This document shows, piece after piece, positions 45,757 through 54,579 of a DNA stretch of 64,000 nucleotides (position 1 is the stretch's first letter; each line of letters starts with the position of its first letter). The stretch is taken from assembly GCF_013170825.1 (NCBI RefSeq), contig NZ_CP033365.1, forward strand, positions 5,096,001 to 5,160,000, read 5' to 3'. Position numbers and translations under genes: made by a program. A model generated the notes under the pieces. It saw only the letters and a program-made list of their open reading frames with translations. It had not been told where the DNA came from and ran no database searches. The stretch comes from Mesorhizobium sp. NZP2298. GTDB lineage: Bacteria > Pseudomonadota > Alphaproteobacteria > Rhizobiales > Rhizobiaceae.

Positions 45757-46218
45757 CCTTACCCCCGGAAATGCTCACCGCTTGGCCTACGCGGATTGCG
45801 CGGGCTTTTGCGCCTTCCTTGATGAATCGACCGTTGACGGCGGGGCTCAACCCTGTGCAACCTCACATTGTGGTTAAAGGCTGGTTGCCAAAAATCGCCA
45901 GGCGGTACGGACGCAGCCGCTTCATTTCCAGCGCGCTGCGACATCGGGAACGCCACTTGCCCTTGCCTTCTCGGTGGATTGCTGTATAGACGCCGCCAAT
46001 CTGCCGGTCCCAGCTGGGGGCTGAACGGAGGGCCGGAGGTTTTATCAAGAGCCTTCGTGTGAAGCCAGAAGTGCTTCCGCCTCCCGTGTCTCCGCTCTCG
46101 ACCGTCTCGTCATGCTCCTTTCTTCCCCGTGCCCTCCTGGGCTCAACGGGTCAGAGAAGTTGCAGAGGCTTTTGCCGCCGGGAACCGGGAGAGAAACGAA
46201 GAAAGGCACTGAACCATA
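45757..46218. other. Long leader region of the rpsF operon
   Basis: A 462-base gap between the TadG gene start and rpsF. The right half should be transcribed as a leader of about 220 bases if the promoter at 45963-45990 is correct. It includes tgccgccgggaaccgggaga near 46173-46192, a CCG/GG-rich hairpin candidate of the kind bound by S6:S18 in other bacteria. No gene is recognisable. Confidence 0.5.
45963..45990 (+). promoter_or_regulatory. Candidate sigma-70 promoter of rpsF
   Basis: TTGCCT and TATAGA separated by 16 bases (ttgccttctcggtggattgc, then tgtataga with an extended TG). It is the best match in the gap and lies about 230 bases upstream of rpsF. No experimental support is available. 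Confidence 0.4.
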
Positions 46219-46710
46219 ATGGCTCTTTACGAACATGTGTTTCTTGCCCGGCAGGACCTCTCGCAGCAGCAGGTCGATGCGCTTGTCGAACAGTACAAGG
46301 GCGTCATCTCCGCGAATGGCGGGTCCGTCGGCCGGGTGGAGAACTGGGGACTGAAGTCCCTCACCTACCGGGTCAACAAGAACCGGAAGGCATACTACAC
46401 GCTCATGGACCTCGACTGCCCGCCGGCAGCGCTCAACGAGATGGAGCGCCAGATGGGTCTGTCCGAGGACGTCCTGCGTTTCCTGACCATCAAGGTCGAG
46501 GCACATGAGGAAGGTCCCTCGGCCATGATGCAGAAGCGCGAAGAGCGCTCCGAGCGCGGCAGCTTCGGTGACCGCGATCGCGGCCCGCGTTCGTTCGGCG
46601 ACCGTGATCGCGGCGACCGTGGCGATCGTCCGCCGCGTTCATTCGGCGATGCCGGTGGCGATCGTGGTCCGCGCCGTCCGCGCGAAGGCTTTGAAGGGGG
46701 TGCAGAATAA
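46219..46710 (+). CDS. rpsF: Small ribosomal subunit protein bS6
   Basis: A 163-residue S6. Residues 1-95 are the ferredoxin-like S6 fold ([40 protein letters not shown]), which pairs with S18 in the platform of the 30S subunit. A long C-terminal extension of repeated Arg/Asp/Gly units ([18 protein letters not shown]) follows; similar tails are found in alphaproteobacterial S6. The start is preceded by a weak site. The stop overlaps the rpsR ATG by one base (TAATG). Confidence 0.98.
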   Translation: MALYEHVFLARQDLSQQQVDALVEQYKGVISANGGSVGRVENWGLKSLTYRVNKNRKAYYTLMDLDCPPAALNEMERQMGLSEDVLRFLTIKVEAHEEGPSAMMQKREERSERGSFGDRDRGPRSFGDRDRGDRGDRPPRSFGDAGGDRGPRRPREGFEGGAE

Positions 46711-46958
46711 TGGTCGACATCAACCAGATCCCGACCCGGCGCCCGTTCCACCGTCGCCGCAAGACCTGCCCGTTCTCCGGCGCCAACGCGCCCAAGATCG
46801 ACTACAAGGACGTGCGTCTCCTGCAGCGCTACATTTCCGAGCGCGGCAAGATCGTGCCGTCGCGCATCACCGCCGTCAGCCAGAAGAAGCAGCGCGAACT
46901 CGCCAAGGCGATCAAGCGCGCCCGTTTCCTCGGCCTGCTGCCCTACGTGGTCCGCTAA
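46710..46958 (+). CDS. rpsR: Small ribosomal subunit protein bS18
   Basis: An 82-residue S18, partner of S6. [20 protein letters not shown], then [20 protein letters not shown] and [14 protein letters not shown] at the end are standard. It is translationally coupled to rpsF by a one-base overlap. Confidence 0.99.
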   Translation: MVDINQIPTRRPFHRRRKTCPFSGANAPKIDYKDVRLLQRYISERGKIVPSRITAVSQKKQRELAKAIKRARFLGLLPYVVR

Positions 46959-46965
46959 ATCTCTC

Positions 46966-46989
46966 GAACGGGCGGCTCGCCGCCCGTTC
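46966..46989 (+). terminator. Hairpin between rpsR and rplI (possible attenuator)
   Basis: gaacgggcgg-ctcg-ccgcccgttc gives a perfect 10-bp stem with a four-base loop eight bases after the rpsR stop. It is followed only by ctttc, not a T tract, so partial termination or RNA protection is more likely than full termination. Confidence 0.55.
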
Positions 46990-47172
46990 CTTTCGCCGGC
47001 CATGACGGGCATGACCGGTTCAGGCATCAAATCCCGAGTTGAGGCCAAGGCCTCTAACTGCCGCGACAGGCAGGACAGCGACACCGGCGGCAACGCCTCT
47101 TTTGCTTCCTGACCTGTTCCAGAATTCGGCGCCTGCCCTGTGGACGGGCGCCCAGCCAAAAGGAACAAAACC

Positions 47173-47757
47173 ATGGAAGTCATTCTTCTCGAACGCGTTT
47201 CCCGCCTCGGCCAGATGGGTGATACCGTCAAGGTCAAGGACGGCTTTGCCCGTAATTTCCTGCTGCCGCAGGGCAAGGCGCTACGCGCCAACGAAGCCAA
47301 CAAGAAGAAGTTCGAAGGCCAGCGCGCCCAGCTCGAAGCCCGCAATCTCGAGCGCAAGTCGGAAGCCAGCCAAGTTGCCGAAAAGCTCGACGGCAAGAGC
47401 TTCATCGCCGTTCGCTCGGCCGGCGAGACCGGTCAGCTCTACGGTTCGGTGTCGACGCGCGACATCGCGGATCTGTTGACGGCGGAAGGCTTCACGGTCA
47501 ACCGCAACCAGATCCAGCTCAACCAGCCGATCAAGACCATCGGTCTCACCAATGTGGCGATCGCGCTGCATCCGGAAGTCGAAGTCACCATCACGCTCAA
47601 CATCGCCCGCACGGCCGATGAGGCCGAACGCCAGGCCAAGGGCGAGACGCTGACCACCGCCGAAGCCATTTATGGCGACGACATCAACGACAATGCGCGG
47701 CCGGAAAACTTCTTCGATCCGAACGCCGAGTTCGACGGCGGCGAAGACAACGCCTGA
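47173..47757 (+). CDS. rplI: Large ribosomal subunit protein bL9
   Basis: A 194-residue L9, longer than the E. coli protein because of an acidic C-terminal extension ([20 protein letters not shown]). The N-terminal domain [20 protein letters not shown] and [17 protein letters not shown] binds 23S rRNA, and a long helix leads to the second domain. The start is at the ATG with AGGAACAAAACC upstream; the longer frame is not homologous. A strong terminator follows. Confidence 0.98.
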   Translation: MEVILLERVSRLGQMGDTVKVKDGFARNFLLPQGKALRANEANKKKFEGQRAQLEARNLERKSEASQVAEKLDGKSFIAVRSAGETGQLYGSVSTRDIADLLTAEGFTVNRNQIQLNQPIKTIGLTNVAIALHPEVEVTITLNIARTADEAERQAKGETLTTAEAIYGDDINDNARPENFFDPNAEFDGGEDNA

Positions 47758-47822
47758 TCGCCCACGACAAGCAAAGGAGCAGCGCTCCCGATCACTTTGT
47801 CGTAATCCAGCCATTCTGGACC

Positions 47823-47853
47823 AATGCCCGGGCCTCTCGCCCGGGCATTTTTA
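47823..47853 (+). terminator. Rho-independent terminator of rplI
   Basis: aatgcccgggcctctcgcccgggcattttt forms a stem of about 10 GC-rich pairs with a short loop followed by T residues. It ends the rpsF-rpsR-rplI unit 66 bases after the rplI stop. Confidence 0.94.
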
Positions 47854-47933
47854 TACCAAATGGAACTTTTCGAACCCCTATATATTGTTGCAGAATTAAG
47901 GCAGCCGGTCTGACCGTGAGGGGACATTTGGTT

Positions 47934-49226
47934 ATGAACATTCTGCTGAAGCGCGTTCTCGATCGCCTGGTGCGCATGGGCAATCTCAAGGTAACCGGGC
48001 CCAAGGGCTTGACAGTCGTCTTCGGCGACGGCAGCGGCGAGCCAGTGCACATGCACATCAAGACCCGGCACGCCGAACGGGCCATCACCTTCGACCCGAT
48101 GCTGGCCGTGCCTGAAGCCTACATGGACGGTGAACTCGACATCCTCGAAGGCGGCGTGCTCGGCCTGATGCGCATTGCCTTCCAGAACATGGGCAGCGGC
48201 GGCATCGACGCGACATGGTCGAAAGCCATCGAGGGCCTGCGCCACGCCTTCCGCCGACTGCAGCAGATCAACACCGCCTCGCGCTCGCGCCGCAACGTGC
48301 AGCGTCATTACGATCTGTCGGGCGACCTGTACCGGCTCTTCCTCGACGAGGACATGCAGTATTCCTGCGCCTATTTTGAGCAGCCGGACATGACGCTGGA
48401 CGAGGCGCAGGCGGCGAAGAAGCGTCATATCGCCGCCAAGCTCAGGCTGAAAGCCGGCCAGACCGTGCTCGATATCGGCTCCGGCTGGGGCGGGCTCGGC
48501 CTTTATCTCGCCAAGGCCTTCGACGTCGACGTGCAGGGCGTGACGCTGTCGACCGAACAGCATGGCGTGGCCACCGACAGGGCGCATGCGCAAGGCCTGG
48601 AAAACCACGTCCATTTCGAGCTGAAGGACTATCGCGAACTCAACGAACGCTTCGACCGCATCGTTTCGGTCGGCATGTTCGAACATGTCGGCGTGAACCA
48701 CTTCCGCACCTTCTTCGACAAGGCGGCAACGTTGCTCAAGCCCGATGGCGTCATGCTCCTGCATACGATCGGCCGCTCCGGCGTGCCGTGGGCGACCAGC
48801 GCCTTCATCCGCAAGTATATTTTCCCGGGCGGCTACATACCGGCAATGTCGGAGGTGCTGCCGGCGATCGAGAAGTCCGGCCTCGTGGTCACGGATGTCG
48901 AGATCCTGCGGCTCCACTATGCCGATACGCTGAAGCACTGGAGCCAGCGTTTCGCCGCCAATCGCGACAAGGCCAAGGCCATCTACGACGAACGCTTCTG
49001 CCGTATGTGGGAATTCTATCTGGCCGCTTCCGAAGCCGCCTTCCGCTGGCAGGACCTGGTCATCTTCCAGTTCCAGATCACCAAGAAGAACGATACGCTG
49101 CCGGTGACCCGCGACTATATGGCAAAATGCGAAAAGGCACTGGAAATGCGTGACCTGGGCCGCCGCGAAGCGGCTCCCGTCGAGAAGGCCACCAAGCCCG
49201 CGCGGCGCCGCAAGGTGGCGGAGTAG
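47934..49226 (+). CDS. cfa: Cyclopropane-fatty-acyl-phospholipid synthase
   Basis: Transfers a methylene from SAM to unsaturated acyl chains of membrane lipids. The 430-residue protein has the N-terminal Cfa domain (MHIKTRHAERAITFDPML, EAYMDGELDILEGGVLGL), the HYDLSGDLYRLFLDEDMQYS catalytic stretch, and SAM motif TVLDIGSGWGGLGLYLAKAF. A basic tail (TKPARRRKVAE) ends it. Rhizobia have several Cfa paralogues; which one this is cannot be told. GAGGGG is nine bases upstream of the chosen ATG. Confidence 0.94.
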   Translation: MNILLKRVLDRLVRMGNLKVTGPKGLTVVFGDGSGEPVHMHIKTRHAERAITFDPMLAVPEAYMDGELDILEGGVLGLMRIAFQNMGSGGIDATWSKAIEGLRHAFRRLQQINTASRSRRNVQRHYDLSGDLYRLFLDEDMQYSCAYFEQPDMTLDEAQAAKKRHIAAKLRLKAGQTVLDIGSGWGGLGLYLAKAFDVDVQGVTLSTEQHGVATDRAHAQGLENHVHFELKDYRELNERFDRIVSVGMFEHVGVNHFRTFFDKAATLLKPDGVMLLHTIGRSGVPWATSAFIRKYIFPGGYIPAMSEVLPAIEKSGLVVTDVEILRLHYADTLKHWSQRFAANRDKAKAIYDERFCRMWEFYLAASEAAFRWQDLVIFQFQITKKNDTLPVTRDYMAKCEKALEMRDLGRREAAPVEKATKPARRRKVAE

Positions 49227-49283
49227 AAACGCAACGTTGGTGCGCTTTCGCCATTGCCGCTTGCCATTCCCGGCCCCTGCCCT

Positions 49284-49318
49284 GAAAAAGGCCTCGTGAT
49301 CGTCACGGGGCCTTTTTC
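49284..49318 (+). terminator. Rho-independent terminator of cfa, abutting the ynfA start
   Basis: aaaaaggcc-tcgtgatcgtcacgg-ggccttttt has a 9-bp outer stem, inner cgtga/tcacg pairs, and a T tract whose last base is next to the ynfA ATG. Function as a cfa terminator is clear; it leaves no room for a ynfA ribosome-binding site. Confidence 0.85.
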
Positions 49319-49642
49319 ATGACCTATCTCCTCTATGCCGCCGCCGCACTGGCCGAGATCGCAGGCTGTTTTTCGGTGTGGGCCTGGTGGCGGCTGGAAA
49401 GATCGCCGCTGTGGCTGGCGCCAGGCTTCGTCTCGCTGCTCCTGTTCGCCTGGCTTCTGGCGCTGGTCGATACCAATGCCGCCGGCCGTGCCTATGCCGC
49501 TTATGGCGGCATCTACATCGTCGCCTCGCTTGGCTGGCTGTGGCTGGTGGAAGGCGTGCGGCCCGACCGCTGGGATCTTGGTGGTGCCGCGCTCTGCATG
49601 GCCGGCGCTTCGCTCATCCTGCTCGCGCCGCGAGGAGCCTAG
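49319..49642 (+). CDS. ynfA: UPF0060 (YnfA-like) small membrane protein
   Basis: A 107-residue protein with four membrane segments, matching the YnfA family, an SMR-like small transporter group. The sequence [22 protein letters not shown] at the start fixes the N-terminus, and the middle [26 protein letters not shown] is the family signature. It begins right after the cfa terminator with no Shine-Dalgarno sequence, so it may be leaderless or poorly expressed. Its stop is one base before the Rsm22 gene GTG. Confidence 0.93.
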   Translation: MTYLLYAAAALAEIAGCFSVWAWWRLERSPLWLAPGFVSLLLFAWLLALVDTNAAGRAYAAYGGIYIVASLGWLWLVEGVRPDRWDLGGAALCMAGASLILLAPRGA

Positions 49643-49643
49643 C

Positions 49644-50621
49644 GTGGAACTGCCTGCCTCTCTTCGACACGCCGTCGATCGCATCCTGGAAAAAGTCCCG
49701 CTGCCGGAACTGAAGCAGGCGGCGAAAACCCTGTCGGACCGCTACCGCGCCGAACTGCGCGACGGCCGCCTGCACATGGCGCAGGACATGGCGGTCAAGG
49801 CCTATCTGGCGACGCGGCTGCCGGCGACCTATGCCGCGGTCCGCGCCAGCCTCGACGCACTGAACGCGGCCCGGCCGGATTTCGCGCCGAAAACCCTGCT
49901 CGATGTCGGCGCCGGTCCTGGTACGGTGCTTTGGGCCACCAACGATCTCTGGCCCGATCTCGAACAGGCGGTTCTGCTGGAAGCGGGTGCGGCGGTGCGC
50001 AAGATCGGCGAGGCGCTTGCCGCCGACGCCATCCCGGCCCGAACCGTCTGGCAGGCCGGCGACGTCACAACAGACCTAGCCGACCTTCGGCCGGCGGATC
50101 TTGTCACCTGCGCCTATGTGCTGGACGAGATCGTGCCGGCATCGCTGCCCAAGATGGTCGACCGGCTGTGGCGGTTGACGACGGACACGCTGCTGATCAT
50201 CGAGCCGGGCACGCCGGCGGGCTGGCAGCGCATTCTGGCGGTGCGCGCGCAACTGATCGCGGCCGGCGCGCATGTGCTGGCGCCTTGTCCGCACGAAGCG
50301 CCCTGCCCGCTCAACCCGCCCGACTGGTGTCACTTTGCCCGCCGCGTCGCCCGCTCGCGCCTGCACCGGCTGGCCAAGGACGCTGAGGTGCCGTGGGAAG
50401 ACGAGAAATTCATATTTGTCGCCGCGTCGCGCCAGCCCGCCGCCTCCCACGCCGCGCGCGTCATCGCACCGCCGAAATCGGGCTCGGGCAAGGTTCTGCT
50501 CAAGCTTTGCCGGAAAGACGGCGACGCCGCCGAGCAACTCTTCACCAAGCGTGACGGCGCGGACTTCAAGCTGGCCCGGCGGCTGGACTGGGGCGACAGG
50601 CTGGAACCGCGCGGTACGTGA
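49644..50621 (+). CDS. Rsm22-family small-subunit rRNA methyltransferase-like protein
   Basis: A 325-residue protein of the Rsm22 family, the bacterial relatives of mitochondrial METTL17. The SAM-binding fold begins PKTLLDVGAGPGTVLWATND, with VTCAYVLDEIVPASLPKMVD. A four-Cys-type segment (APCPHEAPCPLNPPDWCHFA) resembles the [4Fe-4S] site reported for METTL17 and yeast Rsm22. It probably acts in small-subunit assembly. The start is GTG with GAGGAG upstream; longer frames lie in ynfA. It is coupled to ynfA. Confidence 0.9.
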   Translation: MELPASLRHAVDRILEKVPLPELKQAAKTLSDRYRAELRDGRLHMAQDMAVKAYLATRLPATYAAVRASLDALNAARPDFAPKTLLDVGAGPGTVLWATNDLWPDLEQAVLLEAGAAVRKIGEALAADAIPARTVWQAGDVTTDLADLRPADLVTCAYVLDEIVPASLPKMVDRLWRLTTDTLLIIEPGTPAGWQRILAVRAQLIAAGAHVLAPCPHEAPCPLNPPDWCHFARRVARSRLHRLAKDAEVPWEDEKFIFVAASRQPAASHAARVIAPPKSGSGKVLLKLCRKDGDAAEQLFTKRDGADFKLARRLDWGDRLEPRGT

Positions 50622-50631
50622 ACGGCCGATT

Positions 50632-50646
50632 GTTCTTGCTTCGTTC
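50632..50646. promoter_or_regulatory. LexA-type SOS box GTTC-N7-GTTC upstream of dnaB
   Basis: gttcttgcttcgttc matches the alphaproteobacterial LexA consensus GTTC-N7-GTTC exactly. It is 11 bases after the Rsm22 gene stop and 194 bases upstream of dnaB. A single perfect hit of this motif is expected by chance about once in 30 kb or so per window including both strands, so it needs a test. Confidence 0.5.
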
Positions 50647-50839
50647 CAATAGTACGAGTAAGAATCGCCGCTTGCCGAGTCAACCGGAATCGGGACACAG
50701 GAACACTGTCCTGTGGACGGTTTTCCGTTCCTGTGAACAACGGGCATCAAGGTTGGTTGGTCGTGGGGTGATGCAGAAAGGTCAGCACGGTTTCGTTTCG
50801 TTCTGATATCGAGAAGCCGGGATCGAAATCGGGGATATC

Positions 50840-52333
50840 ATGGCAGAGGCAGCACGAAAATTCGGCGTGGCGGAGCAGCAACCGCTTTATCGCGAGGCGC
50901 CGAACAACATCGAGGCGGAGCAGGCGCTGCTCGGCGCGATCCTCGTCAACAACGATGCCTTCTACCGCGTCTCGGACTTCCTGAAGCCGGGCCATTTCTA
51001 CGAACCACTGCACCGCCGGATCTTCGAGATCGCGGCCGAGCTCATCCGCATGGGCAAGGTGGCGACGCCGATCACCTTGAAGACCTTCCTGCCGGCCGAC
51101 GAAAAGGTCGGCGACATGACGGTTGCGCAATATATCGTGCGGCTGGCGGTCGAAGCCGTCACCGTCGTCAACGCCACCGACTATGGCCGCGCCATCTATG
51201 ACCTGGCGACGCGCCGCGCGCTGATCACCGTCGGCGAAGACATGGTCAACATCGCCTATGACGCGCCGGTCGACATGTCGCCTTCCGAGCAGATCGAGGA
51301 CGCCGAGCGCCGACTGTTCGAGCTGGCCGAAACCGGCCGCTACGATGGTGGCTTCGAGAGCTTCACCGACGCGGTCAAGACGGCCGTGGACATGGCCAAT
51401 GCGGCCTATATGCGCGACGGACACCTGTCGGGCCTCGCCACCGGCATGCGCGATCTCGACCGCCGCATGGGCGGCCTGCAATCATCCGATCTGATCGTGC
51501 TTGCCGGCCGCCCGGGCATGGGCAAGACGTCGCTCGCCACCAACATCGCCTTCAACATCGCCGAGGCCTATGTGCCGGCGCAGCAGGCAGACGGATCGTT
51601 CAAGGCGGCCAATGGCGGCGTCGTCGGCTTTTTCTCGCTCGAAATGTCGTCCGAGCAGCTCGCAACCCGTATCATCTCCGAGCAGACGGAAATCTCGTCC
51701 TCAAAAATCCGCCGCGGCGAAATCAGCGAAATGGACTTCGAAAAGCTGGTCGCCTGTTCGCAGACCATGCAAAAAATCCCGCTTTTCATCGACCAGACCG
51801 GCGGTATCTCCATTGCGCAGCTGTCCGCCCGCGCGCGTCGCCTGAAGCGCCAGCGCGGCCTCGACCTGATCGTCATCGACTATATCCAGCTGATGCAGGG
51901 CTCGAGCGCCAGGGCCTCGCAGAACCGCGTGCAGGAAATCACCGAGATCACGACGGGCCTGAAGGCGCTGGCCAAGGAACTGGCCGTGCCGATCATCGCG
52001 CTCTCGCAGCTGTCGCGTCAGGTCGAAAGCCGCGACGATAAACGCCCGCAACTCTCCGACTTGCGTGAATCCGGTTCGATCGAGCAGGACGCCGACGTCG
52101 TGATGTTCGTCTACCGCGAGGAGTATTACCTCAAGAACCGTGAGCCGAAGCTCGGCACGGAGGAATACGTCAAGTGGGAAAACGAGATGAACGAGATGCG
52201 CGGCAAGGCCGAGGTCATCGTCGCCAAGCAGCGCCACGGCCCGACGGGATCGGTGACACTCGCCTTCCACGGCGAATTCACCCGCTTCTCCGATCTGGCG
52301 GAAGAGCACCATATCGCGGAGAGGTTTGAGTAG
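50840..52333 (+). CDS. dnaB: Replicative DNA helicase
   Basis: The 5'-3' hexameric helicase of the replication fork. The 497-residue protein has the N-terminal DnaG-interacting domain (NNIEAEQALLGAILVNNDAF), Walker A LAGRPGMGKTSLATNIAFN, and RecA-core motifs GFFSLEMSSEQLATRI, GLDLIVIDYIQLMQG and SGSIEQDADVVMFVYRE. No intein is present. Upstream are 218 bases with a LexA-like box and an inverted repeat cacagga-acactg-tcctgtg. Confidence 0.98.
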   Translation: MAEAARKFGVAEQQPLYREAPNNIEAEQALLGAILVNNDAFYRVSDFLKPGHFYEPLHRRIFEIAAELIRMGKVATPITLKTFLPADEKVGDMTVAQYIVRLAVEAVTVVNATDYGRAIYDLATRRALITVGEDMVNIAYDAPVDMSPSEQIEDAERRLFELAETGRYDGGFESFTDAVKTAVDMANAAYMRDGHLSGLATGMRDLDRRMGGLQSSDLIVLAGRPGMGKTSLATNIAFNIAEAYVPAQQADGSFKAANGGVVGFFSLEMSSEQLATRIISEQTEISSSKIRRGEISEMDFEKLVACSQTMQKIPLFIDQTGGISIAQLSARARRLKRQRGLDLIVIDYIQLMQGSSARASQNRVQEITEITTGLKALAKELAVPIIALSQLSRQVESRDDKRPQLSDLRESGSIEQDADVVMFVYREEYYLKNREPKLGTEEYVKWENEMNEMRGKAEVIVAKQRHGPTGSVTLAFHGEFTRFSDLAEEHHIAERFE

Positions 52334-52378
52334 CTTTTTGACCTACCGACCCGCTCCGTTCCAACTCGCGGCAGCCTG

Positions 52379-53782
52379 ATGGCCAAATCGCGCGTCCAGT
52401 TCATCTGCCAGAACTGCGGATCGGTGCATCAGCGCTGGGCCGGCAAATGCGACGCCTGCGGCGAGTGGAACACGCTGGTCGAGGAAGGCACGTCCGGCGG
52501 TATCGGTTCGGGGCCAGCCAACACGCGCAACGCCCGCAAGGGCCGCGCGGTGGTGCTGACCACGCTCTCCGGCGATATCGAGGACGCGCCGCGCATCATA
52601 TCGGGCATCGGCGAGCTCGACCGCGCCACCGGCGGCGGTTTTGTACGCGGTTCCGCACTTCTGGTCGGCGGCGATCCCGGCATCGGCAAGTCGACGCTGC
52701 TCACCCAGGCCGCTGCCGCGCTGGCGTCAAAGGGTCACCGCATCGTCTATGTCTCGGGCGAAGAAGCCGTCGCGCAGATCCGGCTGCGCGCGCAACGCCT
52801 CGGCGTTGCTTCGGCGCCAGTCGAGCTCGCGGCGGAAACAAATGTCGAGGATATCCTCGCCACGATCGCCGACGGCAAGCGGCCGGATCTGGTTATTCTC
52901 GATTCGATCCAGACGCTGTGGACCGACCTTGCCGATTCGGCGCCGGGCACGGTCACCCAGGTGCGCGCCGCCGCGCAGGCGATGATCCGCTATGCGAAAT
53001 CCACGGGTGCGGCCATCGTCCTGGTCGGCCATGTCACCAAGGAGGGCCAGATCGCCGGGCCGCGCGTGGTCGAGCACATGGTCGACGGCGTGCTCTATTT
53101 CGAGGGCGAAGGCGGCCACCATTACCGCATCCTGCGCACGGTGAAGAACCGTTTCGGACCGACCGACGAGATTGGCGTCTTTGAAATGTCGGACAAGGGG
53201 TTGCGCGAGGTCTCCAACCCGTCGGAACTGTTCCTGGGCGAGCGGCATGCGAAATCGCCAGGCGCGGCCGTTTTCGCCGGCATGGAAGGCACAAGGCCGG
53301 TTCTGGTCGAGATCCAGGCGCTGGTGGCGCCCTCCTCGCTTGGCACGCCGCGCCGGGCGGTGGTCGGCTGGGACGGCGCGCGACTTTCGATGGTGCTGGC
53401 TGTGCTGGAGGCGCATTGCGGCGTTCGTTTCGGCACCCATGACGTCTACCTCAATGTCGCCGGCGGCTACCGCATCAGCGAGCCGGCGGCCGATCTAGCG
53501 GTCGCGGCCGCACTGGTTTCCTCGCTCACCGGTCTTGCCCTTCCCGCCGATTGCGTCTATTTCGGCGAAATCAGCCTTTCGGGCGCTGTGAGGCCGGTTG
53601 CGCATGCGCAACAGCGCCTCAAGGAAGCCGAAAAGCTGGGTTTTGGTAGCGCGGTTCTGCCCTTGGGCAGCGAGGAACTTGCCGGAGGGATCGGGGCCGG
53701 CGCTTTCCAGCCCACCGAGCTTGCCGACCTCGTGGCGCGCATAGCCGGCTCACGGCGCAGCCGCGTCGACGATGAAGAATAA
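52379..53782 (+). CDS. radA: DNA repair protein RadA
   Basis: RadA promotes branch migration in recombination. The 467-residue protein has a C4 zinc finger (ICQNCGSVHQRWAGKCDACG), Walker A VGGDPGIGKSTLLTQAA, the RadA KNRFG motif (VKNRFGPTDEIGVF) and a C-terminal Lon-protease-like domain (VNVAGGYRISEPAADLAVAA and CVYFGEISLSGAVRPVAH). It follows dnaB by 45 bases, an order known in rhizobia, and is probably co-transcribed with it. Confidence 0.97.
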   Translation: MAKSRVQFICQNCGSVHQRWAGKCDACGEWNTLVEEGTSGGIGSGPANTRNARKGRAVVLTTLSGDIEDAPRIISGIGELDRATGGGFVRGSALLVGGDPGIGKSTLLTQAAAALASKGHRIVYVSGEEAVAQIRLRAQRLGVASAPVELAAETNVEDILATIADGKRPDLVILDSIQTLWTDLADSAPGTVTQVRAAAQAMIRYAKSTGAAIVLVGHVTKEGQIAGPRVVEHMVDGVLYFEGEGGHHYRILRTVKNRFGPTDEIGVFEMSDKGLREVSNPSELFLGERHAKSPGAAVFAGMEGTRPVLVEIQALVAPSSLGTPRRAVVGWDGARLSMVLAVLEAHCGVRFGTHDVYLNVAGGYRISEPAADLAVAAALVSSLTGLALPADCVYFGEISLSGAVRPVAHAQQRLKEAEKLGFGSAVLPLGSEELAGGIGAGAFQPTELADLVARIAGSRRSRVDDEE

Positions 53783-53829
53783 CGCGGCTCGTCGAGCCGT
53801 GAAAAAGAGATCGGAGTGGGGCGAAAGAC

Positions 53830-54486
53830 ATGCCGATTACGCTGCTTGACGGAATCCTGGTCGGCTTCACCCTGGTCTCGGCGATGCTCGCCATGGTTCG
53901 CGGCTTCTCGCGCGAGGTCCTGTCTGTCGTCTCGTGGGCGGCGGCGGCGGCGGCGGCTTTCTTCTTCTACAAGCCAGTCTTGCCTTACCTTAAGCCCTAC
54001 ATCGACAATGAGAAGATCGCCATGGCGGCCTCCGCCGGCGTCGTCTTCATCATCGCGCTGATCGTCGTCTCGGTCATCACCATGAAGCTTGCCGACTGGA
54101 TCATCGATTCGCGGATCGGCGCGCTCGACCGCACGCTTGGTTTCCTCTACGGCGCCGCGCGCGGCATCCTGGTCGTCGCCGTCGCGCTGCTGTTCTTCAA
54201 CTGGCTGGCTGGCGCCAAGGCACCGGCCTGGGTGATGGAGGCCAAGTCGCGGCCGCTGCTGGAGCAGATCGGCGCCAAGCTTGAAAGCCTGCTGCCCGAG
54301 GATCCGGAAAACGCGATCCTCAAGAAGCTCAATCCGAATCAGCCCGCTGCCGAGACGCCGGCCGCTCCGGATGCACCGGCGGCGGACGCTCCCGCCGGCG
54401 GCGACGACGCCAATGCACCAGCTCCCGACGACAATGATGCCGGCCCGGCGGACAACACGGCCAAGCCAGCAGCCCCGGCAAACTGA
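53830..54486 (+). CDS. cvpA: CvpA-family membrane protein
   Basis: A 218-residue protein with four membrane segments in the first 140 residues (LLDGILVGFTLVSAMLAMVR; GAARGILVVAVALLFFNWL). CvpA is required for colicin V production in E. coli and affects envelope stability; the role here is not known. The C-terminal 60 residues are Ala/Pro/Asp-rich and disordered. It lies directly upstream of purF, the same neighbour as in E. coli. Confidence 0.94.
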   Translation: MPITLLDGILVGFTLVSAMLAMVRGFSREVLSVVSWAAAAAAAFFFYKPVLPYLKPYIDNEKIAMAASAGVVFIIALIVVSVITMKLADWIIDSRIGALDRTLGFLYGAARGILVVAVALLFFNWLAGAKAPAWVMEAKSRPLLEQIGAKLESLLPEDPENAILKKLNPNQPAAETPAAPDAPAADAPAGGDDANAPAPDDNDAGPADNTAKPAAPAN

Positions 54487-54579
54487 CGCGCTTGGACTGA
54501 CGATGGTGTGAACGACTGCACGGCGCGCGTTGCTTTCGACGCGAACCCGCACTATATGGCGATTTTAGCGGAGCTTAAG

